A stretch of DNA of 64,000 bases. Origin: Arthrobacter dokdonellae (GTDB lineage: Bacteria > Actinomycetota > Actinomycetes > Actinomycetales > Micrococcaceae). Location: the NCBI RefSeq assembly GCF_003268655.1, contig NZ_CP029642.1:1612001-1676000 (forward strand), given 5' to 3'. The notes beneath the pieces were generated by a model. That model did no database searches, was not told where the DNA came from, and worked only from the letters and a program-made list of their open reading frames with translations. A program made the position numbers and the translations under genes. Shown here in pieces: positions 8,270 to 17,503 of the stretch (the first letter of the stretch is position 1; each line of letters starts with the position of its first letter).

Positions 8270-8640
8270 TGGTTCCTCCACAAGGTGCGGAAGACACGGC
8301 AAAGCCCGGTTCGGCCCGCGTGTCCCTGCCGCGGCTGCCCCCCGAGGTGGTCGCCAGCAAAACTATTTACGTACTATTTTCGATTGAGACCTGGACCTGC
8401 CGCCCCGTCTTGCTTTTCCCTGGCGGCTAGGAAAACCGTACGTCCGAGAGATGGCAGCCGGTAGAGTACGCACTACTCGAATTGCCCGTTCCAGTACTTG
8501 TTTTTTCGGGGTGGCTACTTGGACGGCAGACTGCGTACCGCGTCCACGCCTCCACTGCCGAGTGCGCCAACATGCAACAAGGGCCGCCGGGAGTCACTGG
8601 GACCTCCGGCGGCCCTTGCGCCGTGCAGCGTGGTGGCGGC
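8270..8640. other. Non-coding gap with probable glycan-operon promoter
   Basis: I see no credible gene in these 371 bases. The stretch 8350-8400 is AT-rich for this genome and is the likely promoter zone of the operon starting at 8269, but I could not fix -35/-10 boxes. A short inverted repeat (gagta-cgcac-tactc, 8464-8478) might be a regulator site. The GH16 terminator occupies 8579-8617. Confidence 0.4.
8579..8617 (-). terminator. Rho-independent-type terminator of the GH16 gene
   Basis: A perfect 12-bp inverted repeat (8579-8590 and 8606-8617, arm aagggccgccgg) has a 15-base loop. It lies 24 bases past the GH16 stop codon. On the minus strand it is followed by a short T-containing run (ttgttgcatgttgg). 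Confidence 0.75.
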
Positions 8641-9741
8641 CTACTTGTAGACGCGCACCCAGTCAACCTGCATTTGGGACGGGCTGGTGGCCCCGCCGTT
8701 CGGGAACCAATCCAGCTGAAGGGTCTGGTGCATGCCGACGCCAGGCTGGTGGGCAGGGTTGGTGTCGGTGAAGGTCTTTACGCCATCGATGTAGCCGGTG
8801 ATTCCGGACGGGGTCCACTCCACGGCGTAGTTGTGCCACTGGGTGGTGTCGATCGGCGTCGACGTGGTGGTCTGGAAGTCGGAGCCGCCGCAGGCGTAGT
8901 GGAGGAAGAACTTCATCTGCGCCGTCGCCTCGGTGCTTTCCGCGTAGTCAATTTCCGCGCACTTGGACGAGGCGTTGTTGTTGGGCCAGAGAATTAGCAC
9001 CGGGTGGTACTGCGGGTCCCGGGCGTTGGTCCGCATCCGGGTTTCCCACCGGCCGTACTGCTGTTGGGCAAATTTCGCCGACATGCCTCCTGTGTTGCCT
9101 TCGGCGTCACCGCTGACGGTCGCCATGCCGTTGGCAACGGACCAGGCCTTCGGGGTGCGGGTGCCGTTGCCCGCGTGGCCGGCGCTGTTGTATACGCTCC
9201 ACTTGGTGGAATCGGGAGCCCCCGTGTAGGAGAACTCGTCACCGGCAACAGCGGAACCCCACCCGAACTTGACCGCGGCCTGTGTGCCGTCACCGGCCGG
9301 GGCCGGCGCGGCCGGGCTGGCGGCCGTCGCGGGACTGGACGTGGGGGCGGGAGCAGGGCTGGAGGCCACCGTGGGCGTCGCTGTGGAAACTGCCGTCCCT
9401 GACGTGGGGGACTGCGAGGCGCTCGGCGCCACCGTGGGCGCGGGGGACGCCACCGTGGGGCGGGCCGTGGGCGCGGCGGAAGCTTTCGGGCGCGCCGTGT
9501 GCGTGGGCTTTGGCTTCGGGGAATGCTTCGCCCTGGCCAGGGGGGTGCTTGCGGCGGCCAACTCGGCGTTGGACCCAACGGCTGCACTGCCGTTGTTGGA
9601 GGGGGAAGCCAGGCCGCAGCCTGTCAGGGACATCACACCGATGGCCGTGAGCAGCAGCGCCTTGCGTGCCGCGGAGCCGCGTCGGGCGGCCGCTGCGCCC
9701 TGGTGGCGTGGTTTTTGGGCATAGTTGTGCTTAAAAGACAT
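8641..9741 (-). CDS. GH16-family glycoside hydrolase, lipoprotein
   Basis: The 366-aa protein starts with a basic N-region and a hydrophobic stretch ending in the lipobox LTGC (about residues 39-42), so it should be a lipid-anchored surface protein. A Pro/Ala/Ser/Thr linker covers about residues 65-150. The beta-jelly-roll domain contains the GH16 catalytic pattern ExDxxE as EIDYAE (about residues 263-268) and flanking HPVLILWP and WHNYAVEWTP. GH16 enzymes cleave beta-1,3/1,4-glucans, galactans or related polymers, or act as transglycosylases. The substrate cannot be told from the sequence. The start has GGGAG eight bases upstream. It stands alone next to the glycan cluster, and turnover of that cluster's polymer is a reasonable guess. 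Confidence 0.88.
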   Translation of the reverse strand: MSFKHNYAQKPRHQGAAAARRGSAARKALLLTAIGVMSLTGCGLASPSNNGSAAVGSNAELAAASTPLARAKHSPKPKPTHTARPKASAAPTARPTVASPAPTVAPSASQSPTSGTAVSTATPTVASSPAPAPTSSPATAASPAAPAPAGDGTQAAVKFGWGSAVAGDEFSYTGAPDSTKWSVYNSAGHAGNGTRTPKAWSVANGMATVSGDAEGNTGGMSAKFAQQQYGRWETRMRTNARDPQYHPVLILWPNNNASSKCAEIDYAESTEATAQMKFFLHYACGGSDFQTTTSTPIDTTQWHNYAVEWTPSGITGYIDGVKTFTDTNPAHQPGVGMHQTLQLDWFPNGGATSPSQMQVDWVRVYK

Positions 9742-10035
9742 ATATCTCCCGGGTAGGGACGTCGCTGGAGGACGTTCTCATGAGGTGACGGCAACACCTG
9801 CCGCGCCGGGGACCCCCAGGCCCTCGGCGGACACGGCCGCCGTCGGGCGTGCGTGAAAAGGCGTCCGGCCACAGGGCCGGGCAACTTCAGGAGACCGGGG
9901 TCCACGCTACCCGAACAGGCCCACAGATAACAAAACGGTAACGGACCCGGCGTGTCCGAACCGGGTTCCGGGGCTGTGCCTGGGACACCGGTGTGCGCCG
10001 CGGCGCCCACCGGTGTTCCGGCGCAAAACCGTTGC

Positions 10036-10536
10036 CTACGGGTGTTCTGTCAGCCATTCCTGGGCGAGCGTGGCCTGCAGGTTCAGGGCCTTGCCGATGA
10101 CGGGCTCGGCGGCGGAGGCGATCTTGGCGCCCAGGAACGGGATGGCCGACTTCACTTCGCCGCTGAGTTCCACGAGGGTCGAATCGCCGGAAGCCGTGAG
10201 CTTCTGCACGGCCGTGACGTCCAGCGGGGCGCCGGCCACGGTCAGCTTGATGTTGTTGCTGCGGGAACCGTCCGCGGCCGGGGCGCCCCACTCCTCGAGC
10301 TGGGTGACCGTCAGGGTGGCGCCGACCACCTTCCGGGCGATCTCCGGCATGCGCGTGGTGGGCAGCGTGCGCACCGTCTTGGTGGTGAAGGCGCCCGTGG
10401 TGGCGCCGTTGATCTCAAAAGACTTCAACTCCCCGCCCACCGTGAAACTCACGTGCTTGACGAACTCCTCGTCGGCAAACACGTCGGTGACGCGCTGGGC
10501 GGTGGCGGACAGGGTGGTTGCGGCGGTCAGCGCCAT
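10036..10536 (-). CDS. DUF2505-family protein
   Basis: The 166-aa protein has the layout of actinobacterial DUF2505 (a SRPBCC/START-like fold). It begins ALTAATTLSATAQRVTDVFAD, continues with a VSFTVGGELKSFEI strand and ends in an amphipathic C-terminal helix (AEPVIGKALNLQATLAQEWL). The family has no established function; ligand or lipid binding is assumed from the fold. The start at 10536 has an ideal GGAGG site; a longer frame to 10629 has no support. It is divergent from mfd, with the 168-base gap 10537-10704 shared between the two promoters. Confidence 0.82.
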   Translation of the reverse strand: MALTAATTLSATAQRVTDVFADEEFVKHVSFTVGGELKSFEINGATTGAFTTKTVRTLPTTRMPEIARKVVGATLTVTQLEEWGAPAADGSRSNNIKLTVAGAPLDVTAVQKLTASGDSTLVELSGEVKSAIPFLGAKIASAAEPVIGKALNLQATLAQEWLTEHP

Positions 10537-10704
10537 GGTTCCTCCGAAGGGGACGGGTAAGGGGTGCGGGCACCACCTTACCGTGGCCCGCCGCGGCGGG
10601 AGTAAGCTGGAACGGTCCCCGGCGTTCACTTGTGAATTCCGGGCTTTCGTGTTGCTCCCGAAAGTAACGCCCGCCCGTCCACGCCCCTAGGAGAATATCC
10701 GCCC

Positions 10705-13700
10705 ATGAGCCTCAACGGCCTGCGCACCGCCCTCGCCGGGGATCCGCTGTTTGCCCGGGTGCGCGCCAACGCGGCCGCGGACCATGCCCAGCGCAGCCCC
10801 GACCTTCAGTTCAGCGCACCCTCGGGCCTGGGCCCCGTTCTGCTTGCGGAGGTGGCGGACGGCCTGGCCGCGGCCCATGCCCTGGGGGGGGGACCCGGCG
10901 TCGTGCTTGCCGTCACGGCCACGGGCCGCGAGGCGGAGGACACCGTGGCCGCCCTGCGCTCCTTTCTGCCGGAGGGGGCCGTGGCGGAGTTTCCGAGCTG
11001 GGAGACCCTGCCGCACGAGCGCCTCTCGCCGCGTTCGGACACCGTGGGCCGGCGCCTGGCCGTGCTGCGCCGCCTGGCGCACCCCGAGTACGACGCCGGG
11101 GAGCACCTTCGCGTCGTCGTCGCACCCATCCGGGCGGTGGTGCAGCCGGTGGTGGCCGGCTTGGGCGAACTGGTTCCCGTCCGCCTCACGGTGGGCGAGG
11201 AGGTGCCGTTCACCGAGTTGGTCAAGCGGCTGGCCGACGCGGCGTACGCGCGCGTGGACATGGTCACGCACCGCGGCGAATTTGCCGTGCGCGGCGGCAT
11301 CCTGGACGTGTTCCCGCCCACCGAAAGCCACCCGATCCGCATCGAGTTCTTCGGCGACGAGGTGGAGGCGATGCGCTGGTTCTCGGTGGCCGACCAACGT
11401 TCCCTGACGTCGGTGAAGGGGGACGTCACCCACCCGACCGGGCTGTACGCCCCGCCGTGCCGGGAAATCCTCATCACGCCCACCGTCATGGGCCGCGCCG
11501 CCAAGCTCAAGGACAGCATGCCCGCCGCGGCCGGAATGCTGGAAAAGATTGCCGGCGGCATCGCCGTGGAAGGCATGGAGTCCCTGGCGCCGGCGCTGGT
11601 GGACGGCATGGTGGCCCTGACCTCGCTGTTCCCGGCCGGCTCCGTGGCCGTGGTCCTGGAGCCGGAGAAGGTCCGCGCCCGAGCCCACGACCTGGAATCC
11701 ACCAACGAGGAATTCCTGGAGGCCGCCTGGTCCACCGCGTCCGACGGCGGTGCCGCGCCCCTGGACCTGTCCTCGCACGGCATCGACCTGGCGGCGGCTT
11801 CCTTCAAGTCCCTCACCGAAACCCGCGAGGCCGCGCTGGCGCAAGGGGTCAGCTGGTGGTCCATCAGCTCCCTGGCCCAGGACGAGGAGCTGCTGCCGGA
11901 CGTGGACGTGATCAACCTCCAGGCCCGGGAACCGCGCGGCTACCGCGGCGACGTGGCGGAAATGATGGAGTTCATCGGATCCCGCGTCAGGGACCAGTGG
12001 CGGGTGGTGGTGGCCACCGAGGGTCCGGGACCCGCCCAGCGCCTGGCCGAGCTGTTCCACGAAGCCAACATTCCGGCGTCGCGCGTGGCATCCCTGGACA
12101 AGGAACCGGCGCCCGGGATCATCGAGGTGACCACGGCGGACGTGGGCCGCGGCTTTGTGCTCGACTCGCTGAAGCTGGGGCTGCTGACGGAGGCGGACCT
12201 GCTGGGCCGGGCCTCCGCCGTCTCGACCCGGGACATGCTCAAGATGCCCTCCAAGCGCAGGAACGCCGTCGACCCCCTCCAGCTGCACGCCGGCGACTAC
12301 GTGGTGCACGAACAGCACGGCGTGGGCAGGTTCGTGGAGCTGATCCAGCGGAAGGTGGCGGGGGCCGGGGCCGGTGGTGCCGTGGGGCTGCGCGAATACC
12401 TGGTGCTCGAATACGCGCCGTCCAAGCGCGGCGCGCCCGGGGACAAGCTGTTTGTGCCCACCGACCAGCTCGACCAGGTGACGGCGTATGTGGGCGGGGA
12501 TGCCCCGGCGCTGTCCAAGATGGGCGGCTCGGACTGGGCGGCGACCAAGGGCAGGGCGCGCAAGGCCGTCAAGGAGATTGCCGGCGAGCTCATCCGGCTG
12601 TATTCCGCGCGGATGGCCAGCCGCGGCCACGCCTTTGGCCCGGACACCCCGTGGCAGGCCGAACTGGAAGAGGCGTTCCCGTACGTGGAGACCCCGGACC
12701 AGCTGGTGGCCATCAACGAGGTCAAGGCGGACATGGAAAAGGAAGTGCCCATGGACCGGCTGATTTCCGGCGACGTGGGCTACGGCAAGACCGAGATTGC
12801 CGTGCGGGCAGCTTTCAAGGCGGTGCAGGACGGCAAACAGGTGGCCGTCCTGGTGCCCACCACGCTGCTGGCGCAGCAGCACTACGAGACGTTCAATGAA
12901 CGCTTCTCCGGGTTCCCGGTCCGCGTCCAGCCGCTGTCCCGCTTCCAGACCGGCAAGGAGGCCAAGGAGATTGTCGAGGGCGTGCGCACAGGCGCGGTGG
13001 ACGTGGTGATCGGCACGCACCGGCTGCTCTCTAAGGACTTCGCGTTCAAGGACCTGGGCCTGGTGATTGTCGACGAGGAGCAGCGCTTTGGCGTGGAGCA
13101 CAAGGAGGCGCTGAAGAAGTTGCGCACCAACGTGGACGTGCTGGCCATGAGTGCCACGCCCATCCCGCGCACGTTGGAGATGTCCATGACGGGCATCCGC
13201 GAAACCTCCACGCTGGCCACCCCGCCCGAGGAGCGCCACCCGGTGCTGACCTATGTGGGCGGGTACACCGACAAGCAGGTGGCCGCCGCCGTCCGCCGGG
13301 AGCTCATGCGCGAGGGCCAGGTGTTTTATGTTCACAATCGGGTTAAATCCATTGACCGCACGGCTGCGCACATCCAGCAGCTGGTGCCGGACGCCCGCGT
13401 GGCCGTTGCGCACGGGCAGATGAGCGAGTCCCGGCTGGAGCAGATCATTGTGGACTTCTGGGAAAAGCGCTTCGACGTGCTGGTGTGCACCACCATCATC
13501 GAGACCGGCCTGGACATCTCCAACGCCAACACGCTCATTGTTGAGCAGGCCAACAACTACGGGCTCTCCCAGCTGCACCAGCTGCGCGGGCGCGTGGGCC
13601 GCGGCCGCGAACGCGCCTACGCGTACTTCCTGTACCCGGCGGACAAGCCGCTGGGCGAAGTGGCGCTGGAACGGCTCAAGGCCGTCGCCGCGCACAACGA

Positions 13701-14340
13701 GCTCGGCGCCGGCATGGCACTGGCCATGAAGGACCTGGAGATCCGCGGCGCCGGCAACCTGCTGGGCGGCGAGCAGTCCGGGCACATTCAGGGCGTGGGC
13801 TTTGACCTGTACATCCGCCTGGTGGGCGAGGCCGTGGCTTCATTCCGAGGTGAGGGCGAGCAGCGGGCCGCGGAGATGAAGATCGAGCTGCCCGTCAACG
13901 CCCACCTGCCGCATGACTACGTGCCGGGGGAGCGGCTGCGCCTGGAGGCCTACCGGAAGCTGGCCGCTGCCGCGTCGCTTGCGGAGATTGACGACGTCGT
14001 GGCCGAGCTGGTGGACCGCTACGGAGAGCTGCCGCCGGCCGCCGGGAACCTCATTGCCGTGGCCCGCTTCAAGGTCCACGCCCGCGCCGCCGGGCTCTCC
14101 GACGTGGCGCTGCAGGGCAACTTCATCAAGTTCGCACCGGCGGACCTGCCGGAGTCCAAGCAGATGCGCCTGAACCGGATGTACCCCGGCGCCATGGTGA
14201 AGCCGGCCCTGAACGCCGTCCTGATCCCGAAGCCCAAGACGGCGCGCATTGGCGGCCGGGACCTGGCCGACGCCGAGGTGCTCACGTGGGCGCAGGGCGT
14301 GCTGGAGGCCATCTTCGAGCCGGTGCCCGCCACGGCCTGA
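10705..14340 (+). CDS. mfd: Transcription-repair coupling factor Mfd
   Basis: The 1211-aa protein is full length for Mfd. Domains in order: UvrB-homology region in the first ~300 residues; RNA-polymerase-interacting CarD-like domain from about 525, with HAGDYVVHEQHGVGRF; superfamily-2 translocase with Walker A SGDVGYGKTE (about 688-697) and DEEQ box (about 790); second RecA lobe with TTIIETGLDISNAN and QLRGRVGR; and a C-terminal TRG/UvrA-binding region. Mfd pushes stalled RNA polymerase off damaged template and recruits UvrA. An AGGAG site lies 11 bases before ATG. A palindromic dispersed repeat follows the stop. No truncation is seen. Confidence 0.97.
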   Translation: MSLNGLRTALAGDPLFARVRANAAADHAQRSPDLQFSAPSGLGPVLLAEVADGLAAAHALGGGPGVVLAVTATGREAEDTVAALRSFLPEGAVAEFPSWETLPHERLSPRSDTVGRRLAVLRRLAHPEYDAGEHLRVVVAPIRAVVQPVVAGLGELVPVRLTVGEEVPFTELVKRLADAAYARVDMVTHRGEFAVRGGILDVFPPTESHPIRIEFFGDEVEAMRWFSVADQRSLTSVKGDVTHPTGLYAPPCREILITPTVMGRAAKLKDSMPAAAGMLEKIAGGIAVEGMESLAPALVDGMVALTSLFPAGSVAVVLEPEKVRARAHDLESTNEEFLEAAWSTASDGGAAPLDLSSHGIDLAAASFKSLTETREAALAQGVSWWSISSLAQDEELLPDVDVINLQAREPRGYRGDVAEMMEFIGSRVRDQWRVVVATEGPGPAQRLAELFHEANIPASRVASLDKEPAPGIIEVTTADVGRGFVLDSLKLGLLTEADLLGRASAVSTRDMLKMPSKRRNAVDPLQLHAGDYVVHEQHGVGRFVELIQRKVAGAGAGGAVGLREYLVLEYAPSKRGAPGDKLFVPTDQLDQVTAYVGGDAPALSKMGGSDWAATKGRARKAVKEIAGELIRLYSARMASRGHAFGPDTPWQAELEEAFPYVETPDQLVAINEVKADMEKEVPMDRLISGDVGYGKTEIAVRAAFKAVQDGKQVAVLVPTTLLAQQHYETFNERFSGFPVRVQPLSRFQTGKEAKEIVEGVRTGAVDVVIGTHRLLSKDFAFKDLGLVIVDEEQRFGVEHKEALKKLRTNVDVLAMSATPIPRTLEMSMTGIRETSTLATPPEERHPVLTYVGGYTDKQVAAAVRRELMREGQVFYVHNRVKSIDRTAAHIQQLVPDARVAVAHGQMSESRLEQIIVDFWEKRFDVLVCTTIIETGLDISNANTLIVEQANNYGLSQLHQLRGRVGRGRERAYAYFLYPADKPLGEVALERLKAVAAHNELGAGMALAMKDLEIRGAGNLLGGEQSGHIQGVGFDLYIRLVGEAVASFRGEGEQRAAEMKIELPVNAHLPHDYVPGERLRLEAYRKLAAAASLAEIDDVVAELVDRYGELPPAAGNLIAVARFKVHARAAGLSDVALQGNFIKFAPADLPESKQMRLNRMYPGAMVKPALNAVLIPKPKTARIGGRDLADAEVLTWAQGVLEAIFEPVPATA

Positions 14341-14370
14341 GCTGGGGCTGCCTCAGTTTTGTGCCCCCCA

Positions 14371-14504
14371 CGGTTGAGGTTCGAGATAACGACGCCTCCG
14401 CGGTGGCGCAAAACCCGTCTCGAGTCTGATGCGTTCCACAGTTGAGGTTGGAGATGACGACCCCTCCGCCGCGTCGCCGGAGGTGGTTATTTCGAACGTC
14501 GACG
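14371..14504. repeat. Dispersed palindromic repeat, family 1 (locus A)
   Basis: The motif gttgaggtt[g/c]gagat.acgac occurs at 14373 and again at 14441. The second copy is closed by its inverted partner ggtggttatttcgaacgtcgac at 14483-14504, giving an imperfect hairpin with arms of about 26 bases. The same unit is found at 19757-19820 and 47063-47127. It lies between mfd and the thioesterase gene and may act as mfd's terminator. It fills most of the 197-base gap. Confidence 0.75.
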
Positions 14505-14537
14505 GGGGATGATGTTACCCGCGGGTAACATGGAGCC

Positions 14538-15086
14538 ATGCACCTGCTGATCCGAACCCTCATCCACCTCACGTTGTCGGGGCGCCGCAGCCCGCTGTCC
14601 ATCTGGGCGGCCTCGACCTGGCGCACGCGCGCGTGGCCCACCGACGTCGACATGGCCATGCACCTCAACAACGGCATGTACTTCTCGCTCATGGACCTGG
14701 GCCGCTTTGACCTCATGAAGCGCAGCGGCATCTGGGCGCGCATGCAGGAACTGAAGTGGCGCCCCGTGGTCAGCGCGGAGAGCATCGCCTTTAGGAAGTC
14801 CGTGAAGCTGTGGCAGCGCTACGCCATTGAGTCCCGGATCATTGGCCTCGACGCGAAGGCAATCTACTTTGAGCAGCGCATGGTGGCCGACGGCGAAATC
14901 TACGCACGCGCGTATGTTGCCGCCCGGCTGCTCTCAGCCGATGGGCCGGTCAGCAACGAGCGCGTCATTGAGGAATTCGGGGCGCCCCCGGCCAGCCTGA
15001 AACTGCCGGAATGGCTCCATTCGTGGCGTGAAAACAACGCCCTGCCCGGCTCCCGGCGTCCCGCACCGCACCTCTGGGGAAGGTGA
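14538..15086 (+). CDS. Hotdog-fold acyl-CoA thioesterase
   Basis: The 182-aa protein contains the hotdog signature of the 4HBT/acyl-ACP thioesterase group: PTDVDMAMHLNNGMYFSLMDLGR (about residues 34-56), followed by a strand-rich half (SIAFRKSVKLWQRYAIESRIIG). The DxDxxxHLNN pattern places the catalytic Asp and Asn next to the substrate pocket. Such enzymes hydrolyse acyl-CoA to free fatty acid. The N-terminus (LLIRTLIHLTLSG) is hydrophobic and may contact the membrane, as in THEM6-like relatives. The gene stands alone and ends before a bidirectional terminator. Confidence 0.82.
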   Translation: MHLLIRTLIHLTLSGRRSPLSIWAASTWRTRAWPTDVDMAMHLNNGMYFSLMDLGRFDLMKRSGIWARMQELKWRPVVSAESIAFRKSVKLWQRYAIESRIIGLDAKAIYFEQRMVADGEIYARAYVAARLLSADGPVSNERVIEEFGAPPASLKLPEWLHSWRENNALPGSRRPAPHLWGR

Positions 15087-15130
15087 GGGTCCCGGCGTCG
15101 TGCCTGCCGAAGGCTTCCTGCCAAAAAATG

Positions 15131-15184
15131 ACTTGGGCCTGTTGAGCCCTTTCCACCGGTGGAAAGAGCCCATCAGGCCCAAGT
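15131..15184. terminator. Bidirectional hairpin terminator
   Basis: A near-perfect 54-base palindrome has arms of 27 bases and about four mismatches, centred on accggt. It lies between convergent genes ending at 15086 (+) and 15198 (-). On the minus strand it is followed by cattttttgg, a good T-tract, so it probably terminates the small membrane protein gene. Confidence 0.8.
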
Positions 15185-15197
15185 CAAAGGCAAGCGG

Positions 15198-15425
15198 CTA
15201 CTCTCCTGCGGAGTCCGAGCGGCCGATAAACGTCATGGGGATCATCAGGGCCAGGAACACGCACAGGAACGCGATGCCGCCGGGGATGAACGCGTGCTCG
15301 GGGCTTTCCAGGCTCCAGAAGGACATGGCGAAAATGCCGCAGAGGAACAGGCCGAAGAAAACGATGAACAGGATGATGGACTGCACCAGGTTGTTCTCGG
15401 AGCGGAACTTGGCGTTGTTGGACAC
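15198..15425 (-). CDS. Small two-helix membrane protein
   Basis: This 75-aa protein has a short polar start (MSNNAKFRSENN), a helix at about residues 13-33 (LVQSIILFIVFFGLFLCGIF), a loop, and a second helix at about 47-66 (IPGGIAFLCVFLALMIPMTF). The start is GTG at 15425 with AGGAGG five bases upstream, a strong site that supports it as a real gene. It does not belong to any family I can name. It lies downstream of deoC in the same direction, with an 82-base gap, and ends at a strong terminator. Confidence 0.75.
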   Translation of the reverse strand: MSNNAKFRSENNLVQSIILFIVFFGLFLCGIFAMSFWSLESPEHAFIPGGIAFLCVFLALMIPMTFIGRSDSAGE

Positions 15426-15507
15426 GGGTCCTCCTAACCCCGAACGGGGATCTGGGTGGCTGCACCGGTGCTCCCGGTGCTCTGATCTACCCCGATCTTA
15501 GTACGTT

Positions 15508-16215
15508 TTAGTATGCTTCCGTGCTCGCGGTCCCGGTGACGATCGCAATGCCGGAGCTGGTGCCGATGCGGGTGGCGCCGGCGTTGAGCATTTCCTGCGC
15601 CTTTTCCAGGGAGCGGACGCCGCCGGATGCCTTCACGCCGATGTCGGGGCCCACGGTCTGGCGCATCAGGGCGACGTCGGCCGCCGTGGCGCCGCCGCCG
15701 TTGAAGCCGGTGGACGTCTTGACGAAGTCGGCCCCGGCCTCCACTGCGGCCTGGCATGCCAGGACCTTTTCGGCGTCGCTGAGCAGGGACGTTTCAATGA
15801 TGACTTTCAGGATGGACTCCTCGCCGTGGACCACCTCGGCCACGGCGGAAATGTCGCTGACCAGCGAGTCCTTGTCCAGGGCCCGGGCCGCGGCAATGTT
15901 GATCACCATGTCCACCTCGTCCGCCCCGTCCATGGTGGCGCCGCGGGCCTCAAACACCTTGACGTCGGTATTGTGGGCGCCCAGCGGGAAGCCGACGACG
16001 GCGCAGGTGAGCACGCCGGTGCCCAGGAGCGCGCGGTTGGCGGTTTTCACCCAGACGGGGTTGACGCAGACTGACTTGAAGTGGTGCTCCGCGGCCTCCC
16101 GGCACAGGCGCAGGATGTCCGCCTCGGAGGCTTCGGGCTTGAGCAGCGTGTGGTCGATAAATTTGGCGAGCCCGGAGGTGGCATCCTGGGGTGTGGATGT
16201 GGCGTGCGGCGTCAT
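15508..16215 (-). CDS. deoC: Deoxyribose-phosphate aldolase
   Basis: The 235-aa protein matches class I DeoC. Its features are [12 protein letters not shown] (about 19-30), [31 protein letters not shown], the Schiff-base lysine in VKTSTGF (about residue 166), a second lysine in VKASGGVR and a GTSSGIAIV phosphate-binding end. It cleaves 2-deoxyribose-5-phosphate to glyceraldehyde-3-phosphate and acetaldehyde in the cytoplasm, completing deoxynucleoside salvage. Purine nucleoside phosphorylase and a phosphohexomutase of related pathways lie at 27-30 kb. Length is normal. Acetaldehyde could feed the aldehyde dehydrogenase found at 48940, but no operon link exists. Confidence 0.95.
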   Translation of the reverse strand: MTPHATSTPQDATSGLAKFIDHTLLKPEASEADILRLCREAAEHHFKSVCVNPVWVKTANRALLGTGVLTCAVVGFPLGAHNTDVKVFEARGATMDGADEVDMVINIAAARALDKDSLVSDISAVAEVVHGEESILKVIIETSLLSDAEKVLACQAAVEAGADFVKTSTGFNGGGATAADVALMRQTVGPDIGVKASGGVRSLEKAQEMLNAGATRIGTSSGIAIVTGTASTEAY

Positions 16216-16293
16216 GGGTACTTGCCTTCCTGTGTGGTTTCAGTGTGTTCACTGAGCTACCTGATGGTGTGTTACCTAATGGTGTCACAGGCG

Positions 16294-16782
16294 TCAGACA
16301 AAGATCAGCACGCCGGCCAGCGACAGCCCTGCCACCCACACGGTGGCTGCGGCGGCCAGCACCTGGGCCACCTCGTGGATGGAACCGCCCGCCCACAGGC
16401 CGGCGTCGTAGTTCCCCAGGCCCAGCAGGGCTGCGGCAGCGGGCACCACGGGAATCATCAAGGTGCCGAAGATGACCACCAGGGCGACGGCGGTCATCAC
16501 CTCCCGCCGTTCCCTGGTTTCAATGACGCCGTCGACGGCGGCGACGGCCGCCGCGCCGCATAGGGAAAAGCCGCAGGCTACGGGCAGCCGGTGGGTGGGG
16601 CCGACGCCAAGCCACTTTCCCATGACCAGCGTCCCGCCAATGCCGAGGCCCACAATGCACACCACCACGAGGATCATCCCGGCACCCAGGGAGAGCACGT
16701 CGCTGATGAGCAGCTGGTACCCCAGGAGCACGACGCCGGCCCGCAGCAGGGTTTTGGCGGCATAGCACGGGCCGGGTAGCCG
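16294..16782 (-). pseudogene. N-terminally truncated YeiH-type putative sulfate/sulfite exporter
   Basis: The frame resembles the C-terminal half of the YeiH/UPF0324 membrane family: AKTLLRAGVVLLGYQLL, then PVACGFSLCGAAAVAAVDG, RREVMTAVALVVIFGTL and AGGSIHEVAQVLAAA. It has about 145-160 codons against about 330-350 for the family. In-frame homology can be read upstream of the first ATG (16731) to a TGA at 16785-16783, directly before the divergent LysR gene. The first several helices are therefore missing rather than hidden in another start. With the neighbouring regulator also broken, this is best called a pseudogene. Confidence 0.72.
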
Positions 16783-16813
16783 TCAATGATGGATATGGCC
16801 GTATCCCTTTGAT

Positions 16814-17503
16814 ATGAGCATGCGATGGCCCGACCTGGCCGCCCTCGAACTTTTCGTCGCCGTGACGGAACAGGGCAGCCTGAGCGCGGGCGCGCGCCGC
16901 GTCGGCATGGCCCAGCCCAACGCCAGCCGTGCCATGGCCCGGCTGGAGCAGCACCTGGGGTTGGCGCTGCTGGACCGCCGGACCGGGGGATCCCCGCCCG
17001 GGCCGCAGGCGGGGACATCCTGCGCCAGGCCCGGGCCGTGCTGGCCGCCGTGCGCACGCTGCAGGAGCAGTCCGGCGCGCTGGGAACCGAGCGGCGCGGG
17101 CGCCTGCGGGTGGGCGCCAGCCTGACCGTCGCCGAATACCCCATGCCCGGCTGGCTCACGGCGTTCAAGCACATCCAGCCGTCCGTCGTGGTGGAACTGG
17201 ACGTGGAGAACTCGCGCCACATCTTTGAACAGGTCGCCCAGGGAGGGCCGACGTCGGCTTTGTGGAATCGCCGAACATCAACGCCGCGGTGCGCAGCGCC
17301 GTCGAGGCGGGCGCGGGCGCGCGGTGCTCAGCGACTTCGCGGTCCGCGCCGCCGTCGAGCGCGGTGAACTCGTGGAGGTTCCCGTCGCCGGCATCCGGCT
17401 GGAACGGCGCATCCGGGCCGTGTGGAAGGGATCCCGGGTCCTGGAGGGGCCGGCCGGCGAATTCGTCACCCTCGCCGGGGCCGGCTACAGGCGGATCCGG
17501 TAG
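16814..17503 (+). pseudogene. Frameshifted and internally deleted LysR-family regulator
   Basis: The N-terminal HTH is intact (DLAALELFVAVTEQGSLSAG through LEQHLGLALLDRR). At a G-tract near 16986 the reading continues in another frame (ARAAGGDILRQARAVLAAV...FEQVAQG). A second shift near 17243 leads to ADVGFVESPNINAAVRSAV. A third change near 17320 leads to VLSDFAVRAAVERGELVEVPV and a normal C-terminus. At that last joint about 55-60 residues of the effector domain are missing. LysR regulators divergent from YeiH-type exporters are common, and here both partners are decayed. The 3' end overlaps hemD's 3' end on the other strand. Confidence 0.78.

Noticed and set aside
9742..10035. Riboswitch in the leader of the GH16 gene
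   Set aside because: Secreted cell-wall enzymes in actinobacteria sometimes have a c-di-AMP riboswitch, but the conserved motifs of that class are not visible here. Only short GTTAC/GTTAT words were seen.
10687..13785. A 1032-codon open frame on the minus strand
   Set aside because: It is the antisense shadow of mfd; the composition is His/Gly/Arg-rich and no domain is recognisable.
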